Below the pieces are notes generated by a model, which worked only from the letters and a program-made list of their open reading frames with translations, was not told the DNA's origin and did not search any database. A DNA stretch of 5,944 bases from Oscillospiraceae bacterium (lineage in GTDB: Bacteria > Bacillota > Clostridia > Oscillospirales > Ruminococcaceae). Shown here piece after piece: positions 5,753 through 5,944 of the stretch (position 1 is the stretch's first letter; every line of letters starts with the position of its first letter). The stretch covers positions 1 through 5,944 of the forward strand of contig DLVP01000112.1 in NCBI GenBank assembly GCA_003445125.1, written 5' to 3'. The position numbers and the translations under genes were made by a program.

Positions 5753-5829
5753 CGCCGCACTTGCTTGCGGCTTCGTGTCGGACAAACAAGGTTGTTTCCG
5801 CGTGACGGGAACAGCAAAGTGAACGTATG

Positions 5830-5870
5830 ACAGTCCCCTGCGCCCTGTGGCGCAGGGGACTGTATTTTTT
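5830..5870 (+). terminator. Rho-independent terminator after the PBP gene
   Basis: A perfect 15-bp stem, ACAGTCCCCTGCGCC (5830-5844) with GGCGCAGGGGACTGT (5849-5863), closes on the loop CTGT and is followed by A and six T. It lies 88 nt after the PBP stop and is a strong terminator for plus-strand transcription. On the minus strand the stem is not followed by a T run, so it works one way only. Confidence 0.93.
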
Positions 5871-5944
5871 GTTTCAAAAGATTGAAAAAGCCGCCGAAGG
5901 TGCAAAACAGAAAATTTCTGCTGCCTTTCAGTCCCGCGGGCTCC
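5871..5944. other. Sequence after the terminator with no supported gene
   Basis: These 74 nt hold no convincing promoter, ribosome binding site or recognisable coding start on either strand. Small symmetries are present: CAGAAA-A-TTTCTG at 5908-5920 and CCCGCGGG at 5933-5940. They are short enough to be incidental. Confidence 0.4.

Noticed and set aside
5827..5944. Small open frame from the ATG at 5827 to the window edge
   Set aside because: It reads straight through the terminator stem and has no Shine-Dalgarno, so it is most likely chance. The sequence beyond 5944 would be needed to be sure.

Overview
The window looks like chromosomal DNA of an endospore-forming member of the Clostridia (Bacillota), most likely from the Ruminococcaceae/Oscillospiraceae side. 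The evidence is a recognisable germination protease gene (gpr), strong GGAGG-type ribosome binding sites, sigma-A-like promoters, a clostridial-type class A penicillin-binding protein and moderately high GC. The family assignment is an inference from general protein character, not from a search. I see no mobile element, CRISPR array, rRNA or tRNA.

Left arm, minus strand (about 2507 down to 1): a glycolytic operon read right to left. It has a good promoter (TTGAAA-N17-TACAAT) and a predicted 5' leader that opens with a perfect 8-bp stem and a GGAA tetraloop. Then come pgk (phosphoglycerate kinase, enlarged by about 37 residues), a 60-nt gap holding an 11-bp hairpin, an unrecognised multi-pass membrane protein, and tpiA (triosephosphate isomerase, cut by the window edge after 107 codons). 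The membrane protein gene and tpiA overlap by one base (TGATG), so their translation is probably coupled. A membrane protein between two consecutive-pathway glycolytic enzymes is the least expected part of the window.

Right arm, plus strand: gpr diverges from pgk across a 172-nt gap that carries the pgk promoter and a possible forespore sigma-F/G-type promoter for gpr. The predicted protease is compact (288 aa) and begins almost at the conserved RTDLAVE motif, leaving no room for the long zymogen propeptide known from Bacillus. After an 88-nt gap with its own extended -10 promoter lies a 735-aa bifunctional class A penicillin-binding protein (glycosyltransferase plus transpeptidase). A 9-bp inverted repeat flanks that promoter's -10. 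A perfect 15-bp stem followed by a T run ends this transcript, and nothing convincing follows to the window end.

Together the genes cover lower glycolysis, cell-wall polymerisation and spore germination. All four complete coding regions keep the catalytic or signature residues expected of their families, except that the membrane protein has no known function. The main points for follow-up are the inserted membrane protein, the PGK insertion beside the 3-phosphoglycerate site, the hairpin at the pgk transcript start and the propeptide-less germination protease.
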